Assembly: GCF_000313565.1 (NCBI RefSeq)
Contig: NZ_HE578926.1
Span: 256,142 to 311,298 of the forward strand
Reading direction: 5' to 3'
From: Dielma fastidiosa
Lineage (GTDB): Bacteria > Bacillota_I > Bacilli_A > Erysipelotrichales > Erysipelotrichaceae
Length of the DNA: 55,157 bases
Shown here: positions 44,281-51,501 of the stretch, one piece after another
Layout of the letters: each line of letters starts with the position of its first letter
Position numbering within the stretch: position 1 is the first letter of the stretch
Notes under the pieces: model-generated
Told to the model about the DNA's origin: nothing
Database searches by the model: none
Seen by the model: only the letters and a program-made list of their open reading frames with translations
Program-made: the position numbers and the translations under genes

Positions 44281-46197
44281 TCAAATTAAATAACGGAGAA
44301 TCGCTATTGCTTCAATTGGGTCAATATAGACACCGAGCTTTTCTTCCATGACATGCAGAAACTTAACAATAATTTCATATTCCTTGGCATATGCTTTTTT
44401 CATTTCTTCATAATCAGAAGCACTGATGAAACGGCCATTAACCCAGCGCGGCACCGACATAACAATATGGGCGAGAATCCCTGAGAACCGATGGTAATCA
44501 ACGACTTTGCCATGATTGGCCGAACATTCTGACATCATGATACAAGCCTCAACACATGTTTCCGCATATAGCTGTGCAGAAAGTGAGGCTGGTTCACTCG
44601 CCGCAAAATTGAAATTGATTAAGCTTCCCAGACGGGCTGAAAATTCATTGACTTTGCTGCCAGGTACATATTGTGTAATCAGTGAATTCATTAAATCTGT
44701 GGCATCTGTTAATGAATGCCGACTATGAGTTTTACCTTCAACAATAACCTCTTTTATCTTCAATATTTCCTGTTCACTGACAAAGGGACTGACCAAAACA
44801 ACCGGTTTTTTAATATCATGAAGCGGTATTGTGGATAGAATCAGATCCGCATTATCCACTAAATCTGACTGCCTTTCTAAATCAAGAACTGGAATCATGC
44901 CTACAATATGAACTTCCGGCATATTGTTCATAATGCGGGCAGCCAACAGCTTACTAGCTCCCCGTCCTGTATTGCACACCACCAGGATACGAGCTTCTGC
45001 TAATTGATGACTTTTCTCTAGGCTGCGGCAGAAATAAAGCGTTAAAAACCCGATTTCATCTTCATCCATCGATAAGCCATACACATCCTCAAAAGCCTTT
45101 GAAGCATGTTCAACCACACCGTAAAGCTCTCCATATTTAGCTTTAATTTGCGTCAAAATTGGATTTGTATTTGGTAAGTTCAGCTTGTAGCGATTTAAAG
45201 TTAACTGAATATGAGTCAGAATGTCATTTTTCAGCTGATCATATTCAACAGCCAGTTCAGGATATACATGCTGCGCCTCTTTCAGCATTGCCTCCACCGC
45301 TTGTACCAATTTACTGGTTTCTTCTTTGACAATCTTATCATCAACCCAATAGGTATAGTTCGCAATGATGAAAGTCAAAAATTCAATTTGTCCATCATCA
45401 AGACACAGGCTGAATAGATTATTGATTTCCTGCGTCAGCCGTTCAATTTTTATATGATTCTCATCATTGAGTACATCAGCATAATAATTGTGATTCAACT
45501 GTAATGAATTACCATAAGAACAGCGTTTAATAAAAAAGGCAAGCCATATTTTCAGCCTAACATAATCATTAATCATTAAAACGAGGTCATCATTAATAAA
45601 ATTAAGCAGCTGATCAATCTGCATCTTTTCCACATTGTTTAAAAAGGTGTCTTCACTTTCAAATAGCAGATACTGAATCTTTTTCTTATTAGCCTTTTCA
45701 ATCAATGCGTTGATTAACGATATAACATCGATTTCTTCACCTTTCAGATAGAAACCATGATTCTTTCTGCCAACAACCTGCAAGTGATAATCTGTGAGTT
45801 GTTCATTAACAGCTTTTAATTCATTCATGACGGTATTTTTTGATAGCTGCATCTTTTCAGCCAAAGCTTCTGCGGTAATTGGATTAGGCAGCAGTAAAAA
45901 GCAGAACAGCAGGACATGACTGCGGTCTTCGGCATGGTAAATGCTTAAGTTTTCAAGATTGATTTCCTTTTCTAATTGATTATATATATTTTGTTTTGCA
46001 TCAATTCGCATTCCAAGACCAGGTACTTTAATAAAACTTACTCCCTCAAGAGTATTAACATAATCGCTGATTTCATTGATATCATTACGAATCGTGCGCA
46101 GTGAAATGTTATATTTAGCAGCCAGAGCTTTAGCCGTAATCGGCTCTTTAGCTGCCTCTAAATCTTTTAGGATAAAGCTTTGCCGCTGATTCAGCAT
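44281..46197 (-). CDS. BglG-family PRD regulator of the DUF4310-4312 cluster
   Basis: 638 residues. Two N-terminal winged helices (about 1-150; LAAKYNISLRTIRNDINEI and LAEKMQLSKNTVMNELKAV), two PRDs (about 170-390), an EIIB-like domain with ARILVVCNTGRGASKLL (about 395-480), and a C-terminal helical domain (about 500-638) ending VYIDPIEAIAILRYLI that resembles another PRD rather than a classical EIIA. The gene precedes the amidohydrolase operon in the same orientation with its own terminator. It should activate the cluster according to PTS state. Confidence 0.9.
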   Translation of the reverse strand: MLNQRQSFILKDLEAAKEPITAKALAAKYNISLRTIRNDINEISDYVNTLEGVSFIKVPGLGMRIDAKQNIYNQLEKEINLENLSIYHAEDRSHVLLFCFLLLPNPITAEALAEKMQLSKNTVMNELKAVNEQLTDYHLQVVGRKNHGFYLKGEEIDVISLINALIEKANKKKIQYLLFESEDTFLNNVEKMQIDQLLNFINDDLVLMINDYVRLKIWLAFFIKRCSYGNSLQLNHNYYADVLNDENHIKIERLTQEINNLFSLCLDDGQIEFLTFIIANYTYWVDDKIVKEETSKLVQAVEAMLKEAQHVYPELAVEYDQLKNDILTHIQLTLNRYKLNLPNTNPILTQIKAKYGELYGVVEHASKAFEDVYGLSMDEDEIGFLTLYFCRSLEKSHQLAEARILVVCNTGRGASKLLAARIMNNMPEVHIVGMIPVLDLERQSDLVDNADLILSTIPLHDIKKPVVLVSPFVSEQEILKIKEVIVEGKTHSRHSLTDATDLMNSLITQYVPGSKVNEFSARLGSLINFNFAASEPASLSAQLYAETCVEACIMMSECSANHGKVVDYHRFSGILAHIVMSVPRWVNGRFISASDYEEMKKAYAKEYEIIVKFLHVMEEKLGVYIDPIEAIAILRYLI

Positions 46198-46405
46198 ACT
46201 ATCACCTCTTCCAATAGTATAACATTATAAGCTTATGATGAAATACTCAGCGATAATTTAATATCAAATACCGTGTTAGTTTTATTCATTACCTTTTTCA
46301 TTTACACAAATAAGTATTCCGACACGATCTAATATTTATCACTTTTTTTATTTTCTATGCTAGAATGAAAGTAAGATAAACATCAACAAGAAAAGAGTGA
46401 TACAA

Positions 46406-46546
46406 ATGCTGTTGCAAGCGATTCAAAATTACAGTTCAACTGTTATCGATTTTTATGGATTCGACTCATTCCCATTTTGGTTTGGCATAGTGATTGTCAT
46501 TATCATTCTTGTATGGCTGATAAGAAAAAGAAATAAGCACTCCTGA
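46406..46546 (+). CDS. Small single-TM protein (46 aa)
   Basis: ATG 46406 to TGA 46546. A 25-residue amphipathic N-terminus (MLLQAIQNYSSTVIDFYGF) precedes one membrane helix (FGIVIVIIILVWLI) and a positive tail RKRNKHS. TGCTAGAAT, an extended -10, lies about 40 bp upstream. The ribosome site AAGAGTGA is modest. Function unknown; small-membrane-protein or toxin-like. No antisense RNA promoter was recognised. Confidence 0.5.
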   Translation: MLLQAIQNYSSTVIDFYGFDSFPFWFGIVIVIIILVWLIRKRNKHS

Positions 46547-46562
46547 AATAAAATACGATTAT

Positions 46563-46769
46563 TTATGATAATTCCAACATCATAAATACTATCACAATGA
46601 TGATCATTGCTGCTGTAACTGTGATTATCCAACTCCACTTATTTCCTAAATTCATTGTCCAAGCATAAAGCCCTTTCCGCCTGACAAAAATATTCAAGTC
46701 TTCATGATTGCAGTATATCCGTCCTATCATTAATTGTTCTACTTCTTCCTGAGAATATTTCCTTTTCAT
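46563..46769 (-). CDS. DUF5808-like small membrane protein
   Basis: 68 residues. A soluble N-terminus (YSQEEVEQLMIGRIYCNHEDLNIFV) leads into RRKGLYAWTMNLGNKWSW, close to the DUF5808 pattern, and then one membrane helix (IITVTAAMIIIVIVFMML). Start behind GAGG at 7 nt. Convergent with the 46-aa gene, 16 bp apart. Function unknown. Confidence 0.65.
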   Translation of the reverse strand: MKRKYSQEEVEQLMIGRIYCNHEDLNIFVRRKGLYAWTMNLGNKWSWIITVTAAMIIIVIVFMMLELS

Positions 46770-46924
46770 AATTTAACCTCACTCTAAATGAATCAACATC
46801 TATGAAACTAGTTTATCAAATTCAAAGCATAGCTACAACGTTATACTAAAAAATATCCATGCTAACAAAAACAGGAAACAGGATTCGTATATGGAATCTT
46901 CATATTAAGAAAGGAGGTAAATTT

Positions 46925-46999
46925 ATGGATAAGAAAACTGTCATTAAGTATGTACTTATATTTATCGCAGGTTTATTGGTTGGCTTTTTTATTCTTTAA
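46925..46999 (+). CDS. Very small membrane peptide (24 aa)
   Basis: ATG 46925 to TAA 46999: MDKKTVIKYVLIFIAGLLVG followed by FFIL, a single membrane helix after a basic N-terminus. An ideal AAAGGAGG lies 7 nt upstream, which makes translation likely. TTCAAA and TATACT about 75-95 bp upstream could be the promoter, although the spacer is short (15 bp). Unknown function; a toxin or a small regulatory membrane peptide. Confidence 0.5.
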   Translation: MDKKTVIKYVLIFIAGLLVGFFIL

Positions 47000-47026
47000 C
47001 TTTTTAATATTCGTTAATATGCGAAG

Positions 47027-47076
47027 AAAAAAATGGCTTTGTCCAAGCTTAGATTCAGCTTTCTCAGAATAAGCCA
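47027..47076 (-). terminator. Inverted repeat with T-run between small peptide gene and lipoprotein gene
   Basis: Minus strand TGGCTT (47076-47071) pairs with AAGCCA (47039-47034), followed by TTTTTTT; CTTagATTC / GAATAAG pair inside. No minus-strand gene ends directly before it other than the already terminated lipoprotein gene, so it may be the 3' end of a small RNA or a back-up terminator. Confidence 0.4.
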
Positions 47077-47113
47077 ATAGCCAAAAATCAATATCCAGTA
47101 ATAAATGCGTCCA

Positions 47114-47139
47114 GAAAAAAGAACGCTTTTTCAGCGTTC
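47114..47139 (-). terminator. Terminator of the lipoprotein gene
   Basis: Minus strand GAACGCT-GAAAA-AGCGTTC then TTTTTTCTGG. The stop codon TGA is part of the stem-loop. Confidence 0.88.
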
Positions 47140-47835
47140 CTTAACAGGCAACATTTCTCTATAAGTTATTGCTTTAAGTTTTGTAAGATTAATATTTTCT
47201 AATGCATATAATTGATCATCTTTTAATACTAAATCAGTATTATCATTAACTGAAACTTCTTCATCATTATCAACATAATACAGATTATCCTTATCTAAAT
47301 TTAAATAAGCTAGTAATTCATTGTTGCTGAGAATGTGGCCTGTTTCTAAATCAATATGAATAATTTCATAATTTGCCGGTCTTAAGCCAGCTTCAAATAG
47401 AAACCACTGATCCCTAATCACCAATGAAAGAATATTTTTGTTCAAATATGCAGAGATATTCATGAAATAGCCTTTTCTTAATGTATCTCCTTCATATTGA
47501 AGTCCGTTTACATATTTATCATAGCGTTCTGCCATTTGCTGATTAAATTGATTAATTTCGTCACTGTCTAAGTTGATTTGAACTTTATCAAGCTGATATG
47601 AGAAATCCCATCGATCATTAATTTCTCGTTGAAAATCAGTAACTGAAATATCGATTGTTTCAATTGTAACCAATTCATCTATACTATACTTTAATTCTTC
47701 TGATTCTTCTGGTTCTACAGGCTTTTCCGGCTGTTCAACAATCGAAGGTTCTTCCGGTTCCTCGGCTTTTGGCGGTGTTTGGACACATCCTGCTATCATT
47801 GTCATCCATAAGAAACTTGCTAGTATTTTTTTCAT
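47131..47835 (-). CDS. Putative lipoprotein of unknown function
   Basis: About 234 residues. A lipoprotein signal peptide MKKILASFLWMTMIAGCVQT has Cys17 in the lipobox. A long acidic Pro/Glu linker follows (EEPEEPSIVEQPEKPVEPEES). The mature domain (about 60-234) is mixed alpha/beta with FDLETGHILSNNELL-like and KDDQLYALENI segments, similar in form to DUF3298/RsiV-type extracellular domains, but this is not certain. The start is the second ATG, which matches a normal signal-peptide N-terminus; the ribosome site is poor for both. Confidence 0.8.
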   Translation of the reverse strand: MKKILASFLWMTMIAGCVQTPPKAEEPEEPSIVEQPEKPVEPEESEELKYSIDELVTIETIDISVTDFQREINDRWDFSYQLDKVQINLDSDEINQFNQQMAERYDKYVNGLQYEGDTLRKGYFMNISAYLNKNILSLVIRDQWFLFEAGLRPANYEIIHIDLETGHILSNNELLAYLNLDKDNLYYVDNDEEVSVNDNTDLVLKDDQLYALENINLTKLKAITYREMLPVKER

Positions 47836-47914
47836 ACCCTCTTTCCTCATTACTATAAATATACGAGATTTATTAAATTATTTCTTCTTAAAATTTGAAT
47901 TTTTTCATAATAAA

Positions 47915-47943
47915 TTAAAAAAGCCTTATTTATAAGGCTTTAA
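47915..47943 (-). terminator. Terminator of the tRNA-Trp gene
   Basis: Minus strand AAAGCCTTA/TAAGGCTTT with a 4-nt loop, then TTTTTAATTT. It begins 9 nt past the tRNA 3' end. Confidence 0.88.
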
Positions 47944-47951
47944 TTGATATA

Positions 47952-48025
47952 TGGCAGGGGTGGAGAGGATCGAACTCCCATCAGCGGTTTTGGAGACCGT
48001 TATACTACCATTGTACTACACCCCT
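47952..48025 (-). tRNA. trnW: tRNA-Trp (CCA anticodon)
   Basis: 74 nt with encoded CCA. Acceptor stem AGGGGTG/CACCCCT with discriminator G, T-arm containing GTTCGATC, anticodon loop CTCCAAA giving CCA. All stems pair. It is a single gene, followed by its own terminator. Confidence 0.97.
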
Positions 48026-48156
48026 AAGATTTACTGCTTTAATACTTTATCATATTTTTTTATCGATGACAAGTAGTAACCGTGAATAACTTAAAAAGAA
48101 ATTCAGCCATTTTTTAGTAATTGATGTTTAGAAATACGAATTCTGGAAATAATGAC

Positions 48157-48264
48157 AGTGAAAGTAAAGCGCCATTCCCATTGAGCGTGATGACCTCAAG
48201 GCACTTTACTGACACTCCCTTTTACAATTTGTCAGAAAACAGTCACTTCGGTGGCTGTTTTCTG
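48157..48264. ncRNA. Highly structured intergenic element, strand unresolved
   Basis: Two strong hairpins. (a) AGTG-aa-AGTAAAGCGCC (48157-48173) pairs with GGCACTTTACT-ga-CACT (48200-48216); the loop contains TGAG/CTCA. (b) CAGAAAACAGTCAC (48233-48246) pairs with GTGGCTGTTTTCTG (48251-48264), a 14-bp stem capped by TTCG (plus) or CGAA (minus), both stable tetraloops. There is no credible coding frame. It sits upstream of tRNA-Trp and downstream of the zinc-ribbon protein gene, so it could be a terminator plus an attenuator or a small RNA. No family recognised. Confidence 0.5.
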
Positions 48265-48274
48265 TTACTGCCAG

Positions 48275-48583
48275 CTACAACAAGTTTGTATCCACTTGAT
48301 CATGATCATTCCGCAATTTATAACCGCAATACGGACAACAATTAAACTCTCCAAAAAATGCACTTTCATTTGGCAGCTTCGCATCACATTTTGGGCAGCG
48401 CCAAAATTCATAATAAACAATAGCTGAAGCAAGCATGAAAAGAAAACCGCCGGCAGCAAGGATATAAATACAGATCATACTATCCAGCTGATAGCCCAGC
48501 CAGCATGCCGCAGCAAATAATAGACAGCTGACAATTAACAATCGATACGACAACCGCCGCCATTCATAAACTGTTTTTTTCAT
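48275..48583 (-). CDS. Membrane protein with C-terminal zinc ribbon
   Basis: About 102 residues. Two membrane helices (about 12-32 and 37-58) and a C-terminal zinc ribbon CPKCDAKLPN...CCPYCGYKL (about 62-90). ATG behind AAGAGG; an in-frame ATG 24 nt upstream is possible. Function unknown; such short proteins occur widely as membrane-anchored rubredoxin-like domains. Confidence 0.75.
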   Translation of the reverse strand: MKKTVYEWRRLSYRLLIVSCLLFAAACWLGYQLDSMICIYILAAGGFLFMLASAIVYYEFWRCPKCDAKLPNESAFFGEFNCCPYCGYKLRNDHDQVDTNLL

Positions 48584-48611
48584 ATTTACCTCTTGGCTTT
48601 TTTTCACATAA

Positions 48612-49130
48612 CTATCTATATATCTTATAAAGCAGCAGCTTCAATTGCTTCCCGCTCTCAGTAACAATTGGATCAAGACCGATCTGTTCACATTCAAAAC
48701 GCTTTACTAATGCCAGACTTGCCATATTTCGCTCATCCACGGCATAAATATAACCATTATATTTCTCCAAATCATTCAAAAAACTAATCATCGCGGATAA
48801 TGCCTCATAGCCGTATCCCTGACGATGACAGCTCTGCTTTAGCCACAAACCGACCTCAGGGCTTGTCTCTTCAAGCCCAAATACCTCCATGCTGCCAAGA
48901 AATTCACCGCTCTTGCTTAAAATAAGCAGCTCCAGCATTCTGCCCTGATACATCTCATTGACAAATTCATCAACCACTTGTTTGGCTGCGTCTATTGAAG
49001 AAAAGGGATCAGGATATTGAAGCCGAGCAATTTCTTCAGTAAACTCCTCCGCATAATTTTGAAGATATTGATAATCAAAAGGAACTATCTGCAGTCTTTC
49101 AGTTTCTAAATAAAAATTATCTGTTAACAT
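48612..49130 (-). CDS. GNAT-family N-acetyltransferase (RimJ/RimL-like)
   Basis: 172 residues. N-terminal YLETERLQIVPFDYQYLQNY typical of the RimJ/RimL group, GSMEVFGLEETSPEVGLWLKQSCHRQGYGYEAL (acetyl-CoA-binding Q/RxxGxG/A region), and IYAVDERNMASLALVKRF (motif B). Acetylates an amine of a protein or small molecule; substrate unknown. GGAGGGTAGGAT precedes the start. Confidence 0.9.
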   Translation of the reverse strand: MLTDNFYLETERLQIVPFDYQYLQNYAEEFTEEIARLQYPDPFSSIDAAKQVVDEFVNEMYQGRMLELLILSKSGEFLGSMEVFGLEETSPEVGLWLKQSCHRQGYGYEALSAMISFLNDLEKYNGYIYAVDERNMASLALVKRFECEQIGLDPIVTESGKQLKLLLYKIYR

Positions 49131-49185
49131 ATCCTACCCTCCTGTTAGGTCTATTATATCATTACTCCTACGATTCTAAAATATA

Positions 49186-49206
49186 GAAAAGCCCGATTAA
49201 CGGGCT
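49186..49206 (-). terminator. Terminator of the MerR-controlled operon
   Basis: Minus strand AGCCCG-TTAAT-CGGGCT then TTTCTATATTTT, directly at the stop of the CMD-family gene. Confidence 0.88.
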
Positions 49207-49207
49207 A

Positions 49208-49960
49208 TTACTCAGGCAGGCATTCATTGATACAATTTAACGCATTCAAGGTACGCGGAAAACCGATGTGAATCAGGCATACAGTGATAGCTTCAATCAT
49301 TAATTCTTTGCTGTTGCCGACCGCAGCATTCCCCTGTACATGACTTCTCAGCTGATTCTCACAGCCGCCCAGCGCCGCCAGCACACACAAGGTAATCAAT
49401 TCCCTAGTTTTCACATCAAGCGAGCCGCGTGTATAAAAATCACCGAAACACATGGCCGATAAAGCATCCTGAATATGCATTTGATTCCTCGGCGCATTAG
49501 CCCGCAATTCATCGATTCGTTCACCAAAAATCCGTTTCTGCAAAGCCAAGCCCTTTTCAAATCGATCTGATTCATCACTTTGCCGCTGACTTGCAAGCGG
49601 CAGCTCAAAGCCTTCCGCCTTTAGTGTCTCATTCACCACATTCACAGCTTCCAGCGCCTTGGAGAAACCGATATACGGTGTGCATTGAATAATCACTTCC
49701 TGTATCTCCTCAGCCTTCAAGCCCGCATTTAAACCCGCATGCACATGTTCAGGCAGCTGATTCAGCGTCTGATTCGTACTCAGCACTGCCAATGCTATTA
49801 TCTCACGCTGCTGATCATTAAGCAGGCTTCGGTTATAAATTTCACCATATGCAAATAATTCATAAAGATGTTCTAAATCATGATCCTCCTCATGCATCAA
49901 TCCAGCTTCACCATACAGACGCTTAATCTTGTCAGCAGCAGCCCTCTCTCTGTCCATCAT
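49208..49960 (-). CDS. Tandem carboxymuconolactone decarboxylase-family (AhpD-like) protein
   Basis: 250 residues with two CMD repeats: LNDQQREIIALAVLSTNQTLNQLPEHVHAGLNAGLKAEEI (about 38-78) and VKTRELITLCVLAALGGCENQLRSHVQGNAAVG (about 180-215). The AhpD catalytic Cys-x-x-Cys is absent from both, so thiol peroxidase-partner activity is unlikely; a decarboxylase, isomerase or structural role is open. Two base pairs from the flavoprotein gene and in the same operon. Such fusions accompany NADPH-dependent reductases under MerR regulators. Confidence 0.88.
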   Translation of the reverse strand: MMDRERAAADKIKRLYGEAGLMHEEDHDLEHLYELFAYGEIYNRSLLNDQQREIIALAVLSTNQTLNQLPEHVHAGLNAGLKAEEIQEVIIQCTPYIGFSKALEAVNVVNETLKAEGFELPLASQRQSDESDRFEKGLALQKRIFGERIDELRANAPRNQMHIQDALSAMCFGDFYTRGSLDVKTRELITLCVLAALGGCENQLRSHVQGNAAVGNSKELMIEAITVCLIHIGFPRTLNALNCINECLPE

Positions 49961-49962
49961 AA

Positions 49963-50499
49963 CTATACCTTCATGCCCATCTCATAGGCTTCATGCATGA
50001 CAGGCAGCGGCTTGATCTCACCTTTTTTCCATGCGCCGATACCATAAATAACACCCTTTTCCACAGGCTCTTCTAAACAATCCGTGAAACCTCGGAAGCC
50101 TTCAATCGTTCTTGTCATCAATGCCCGATCATTTTCTGCCGCGGCGAGAATGTAATAGAATTCCTTATGACTGATTTCCATATATCTTGCGCAGGCACGG
50201 TCAATCAATGTTTTCATTTGCGCATTCATTGTATAAAAATAAACGGGAGTTGCCATTACCAGTACATCAGCCGCAATCATTTTCTCTAATATCATTGCCA
50301 TATCATCAGTCTGCGGACAAGGTTTTCCAAACTCTGAGCATAAACCGCAGCCTGTACAATAATTTATCTTATAATCACTCAGACACAGCTTTTCAACTTG
50401 ATTGCCGGCATCTAAAGCACCGCGCATAAATTCATCACATAACAAATCAGAATTGCCGCCTTTTCTCGGACTTGCCGATAGAATCAGTATATTTTTCAT
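49963..50499 (-). CDS. NADPH-dependent FMN reductase / flavodoxin-fold oxidoreductase
   Basis: 178 residues. N-terminal ILILSASPRKGGNSDLLCDEF is the FMN phosphate loop; a Cys-rich insert YCTGCGLCSEFGKPCPQTDDM (about 46-66) is typical of iron-sulfur flavoprotein-like reductases. VMATPVYFYTMNAQMKTLIDRACARY binds flavin. It would reduce quinones or other electrophiles. GAGGG lies 8 nt upstream of the start. Second gene after merR. Confidence 0.93.
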   Translation of the reverse strand: MKNILILSASPRKGGNSDLLCDEFMRGALDAGNQVEKLCLSDYKINYCTGCGLCSEFGKPCPQTDDMAMILEKMIAADVLVMATPVYFYTMNAQMKTLIDRACARYMEISHKEFYYILAAAENDRALMTRTIEGFRGFTDCLEEPVEKGVIYGIGAWKKGEIKPLPVMHEAYEMGMKV

Positions 50500-50512
50500 T
50501 TTTCACCCTCAC

Positions 50513-50887
50513 TTATCTTAATTTTTTCTCTGCCTTCATCAAACCCTTTTCATATTTATCGATTTTCTGATTTAAACGATCCAATGAAAGCTGCATTTCC
50601 TTCATTCTTTCCTGAAGCTGATGACGCTGTTCAATCAATAATGCCTTGCGCGCGTCAATCGTTTCATCACCCTTTTGAAACAAGGCTACATATTCAATCA
50701 ATGCTTCGATCTGAACACCCGCCTTGCGCATACATTTCATTAACTCAATCCATGCGCATGAATTTTCATCATAATCCCGTATACCGCTTTTAGTTCTTGG
50801 TACCGGCGGAATTAAACCGATGCGTTCATAATACCGCAGGGTATCACTTGTAATATCATATTTCTTACTGACTTCCGCTATTGTCAT
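50513..50887 (-). CDS. MerR-family transcriptional regulator
   Basis: About 124 residues. The winged HTH MTIAEVSKKYDITSDTLRYYERIGLIPPVPRT is followed by a coiled dimerisation helix (LLIEQRHQLQERMKEMQLSLDRLNQKIDKYE). No C-terminal metal-site cysteines, so a stress/electrophile sensor of the NmlR/AdhR group is likelier than a metal sensor. Start at ATG behind AGGAGGGG; in-frame ATGs upstream lie in the promoter. First gene of the operon; its binding site is within its own promoter. Confidence 0.92.
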   Translation of the reverse strand: MTIAEVSKKYDITSDTLRYYERIGLIPPVPRTKSGIRDYDENSCAWIELMKCMRKAGVQIEALIEYVALFQKGDETIDARKALLIEQRHQLQERMKEMQLSLDRLNQKIDKYEKGLMKAEKKLR

Positions 50888-50909
50888 GCCATCCCCTCCT
50901 GTTAAGCTC

Positions 50910-50940
50910 ATGATAACACTTGGAGTACACTCCAAGTCAA
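50910..50940 (-). promoter_or_regulatory. MerR-type promoter with 19-bp spacer and palindromic operator
   Basis: Minus strand TTGACT (50935-50940), 19-bp spacer, TATCAT (50910-50915). CTTGGAGTaCACTCCAAG fills the spacer as a near-perfect palindrome. The long spacer and dyad are the signature of MerR activation. Confidence 0.92.
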
Positions 50941-50993
50941 GCCCTCTTTAATCTTTTTATCACTTATGTCAAAGATAAGGCACACAAATCTAC

Positions 50994-51052
50994 TTGACAT
51001 CCTATATAGTTAGCGATATCATTACTTAGTCGATTAATTATTAGTCGGTTAA
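50994..51052 (+). promoter_or_regulatory. Promoter and repeat operator of the marR-ABC operon
   Basis: TTGACA (50994-50999), 17-bp spacer, TATCAT (51017-51022). TTAGTCGATTAA (51027-51038) and TTAGTCGGTTAA (51041-51052) are tandem direct repeats 14 bp apart in the leader; a degenerate TTAGCGATA overlaps the -10. Likely binding sites for the MarR protein encoded next. Confidence 0.82.
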
Positions 51053-51069
51053 CTAAATGGAGGTTGTTC

Positions 51070-51501
51070 ATGACACCACGTGACATTATACGCAAAATAC
51101 ATGCTTTCAATCGTCTGCATGGCTGTGAAGTAAGACGAATCATGGAAAGTGAAGGTTTATATTACGGGCAGCTGCCGATTCTTGAAATTGTTTCTGAGAA
51201 AGGAAAATGCACTCAGAAAGAAATTGTTGAGGAATTAAAGGTTTCGGCGCCAAGTGTCGCTGTCAGCGTCAAACGGCTGGTTAAGCATGGTTATCTGATC
51301 AAAAGCAATGATGAAAAGGATCAGCGGGCAACGCTGGTCAGCATCAGTGAAAAAGGTCAGTCTGTCACCAATGCCTGCCGCAAAAAATTTGATGAACTGG
51401 ATGACCGCTTATTTGCTGATTTCAGTGAAACAGATAAGGAACAATTATCCGCGTTGATCGTAAAACTTAATCAACGACTTGAAAAGGAGGGACAACAATG
51501 A
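51070..51501 (+). CDS. MarR-family transcriptional regulator
   Basis: 143 residues. Winged HTH CTQKEIVEELKVSAPSVAVSVKRLVKHGYL and the wing SNDEKDQRATLVSISEKG with the conserved DxR. N- and C-terminal helices form the dimer. Autoregulation is indicated by tandem repeats in the promoter. ATG behind GGAGG; a TTG 6 nt upstream has no spacing. It overlaps the first ABC gene by 4 bp (ATGA). Probably derepresses the exporter in response to a drug or lipid. Confidence 0.94.
   Translation: MTPRDIIRKIHAFNRLHGCEVRRIMESEGLYYGQLPILEIVSEKGKCTQKEIVEELKVSAPSVAVSVKRLVKHGYLIKSNDEKDQRATLVSISEKGQSVTNACRKKFDELDDRLFADFSETDKEQLSALIVKLNQRLEKEGQQ

Noticed and set aside
48121-48345. Plus-strand frame of 74 codons upstream of tRNA-Trp
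   Set aside because: It covers both hairpins, lacks a ribosome site, and overlaps a real gene on the other strand.
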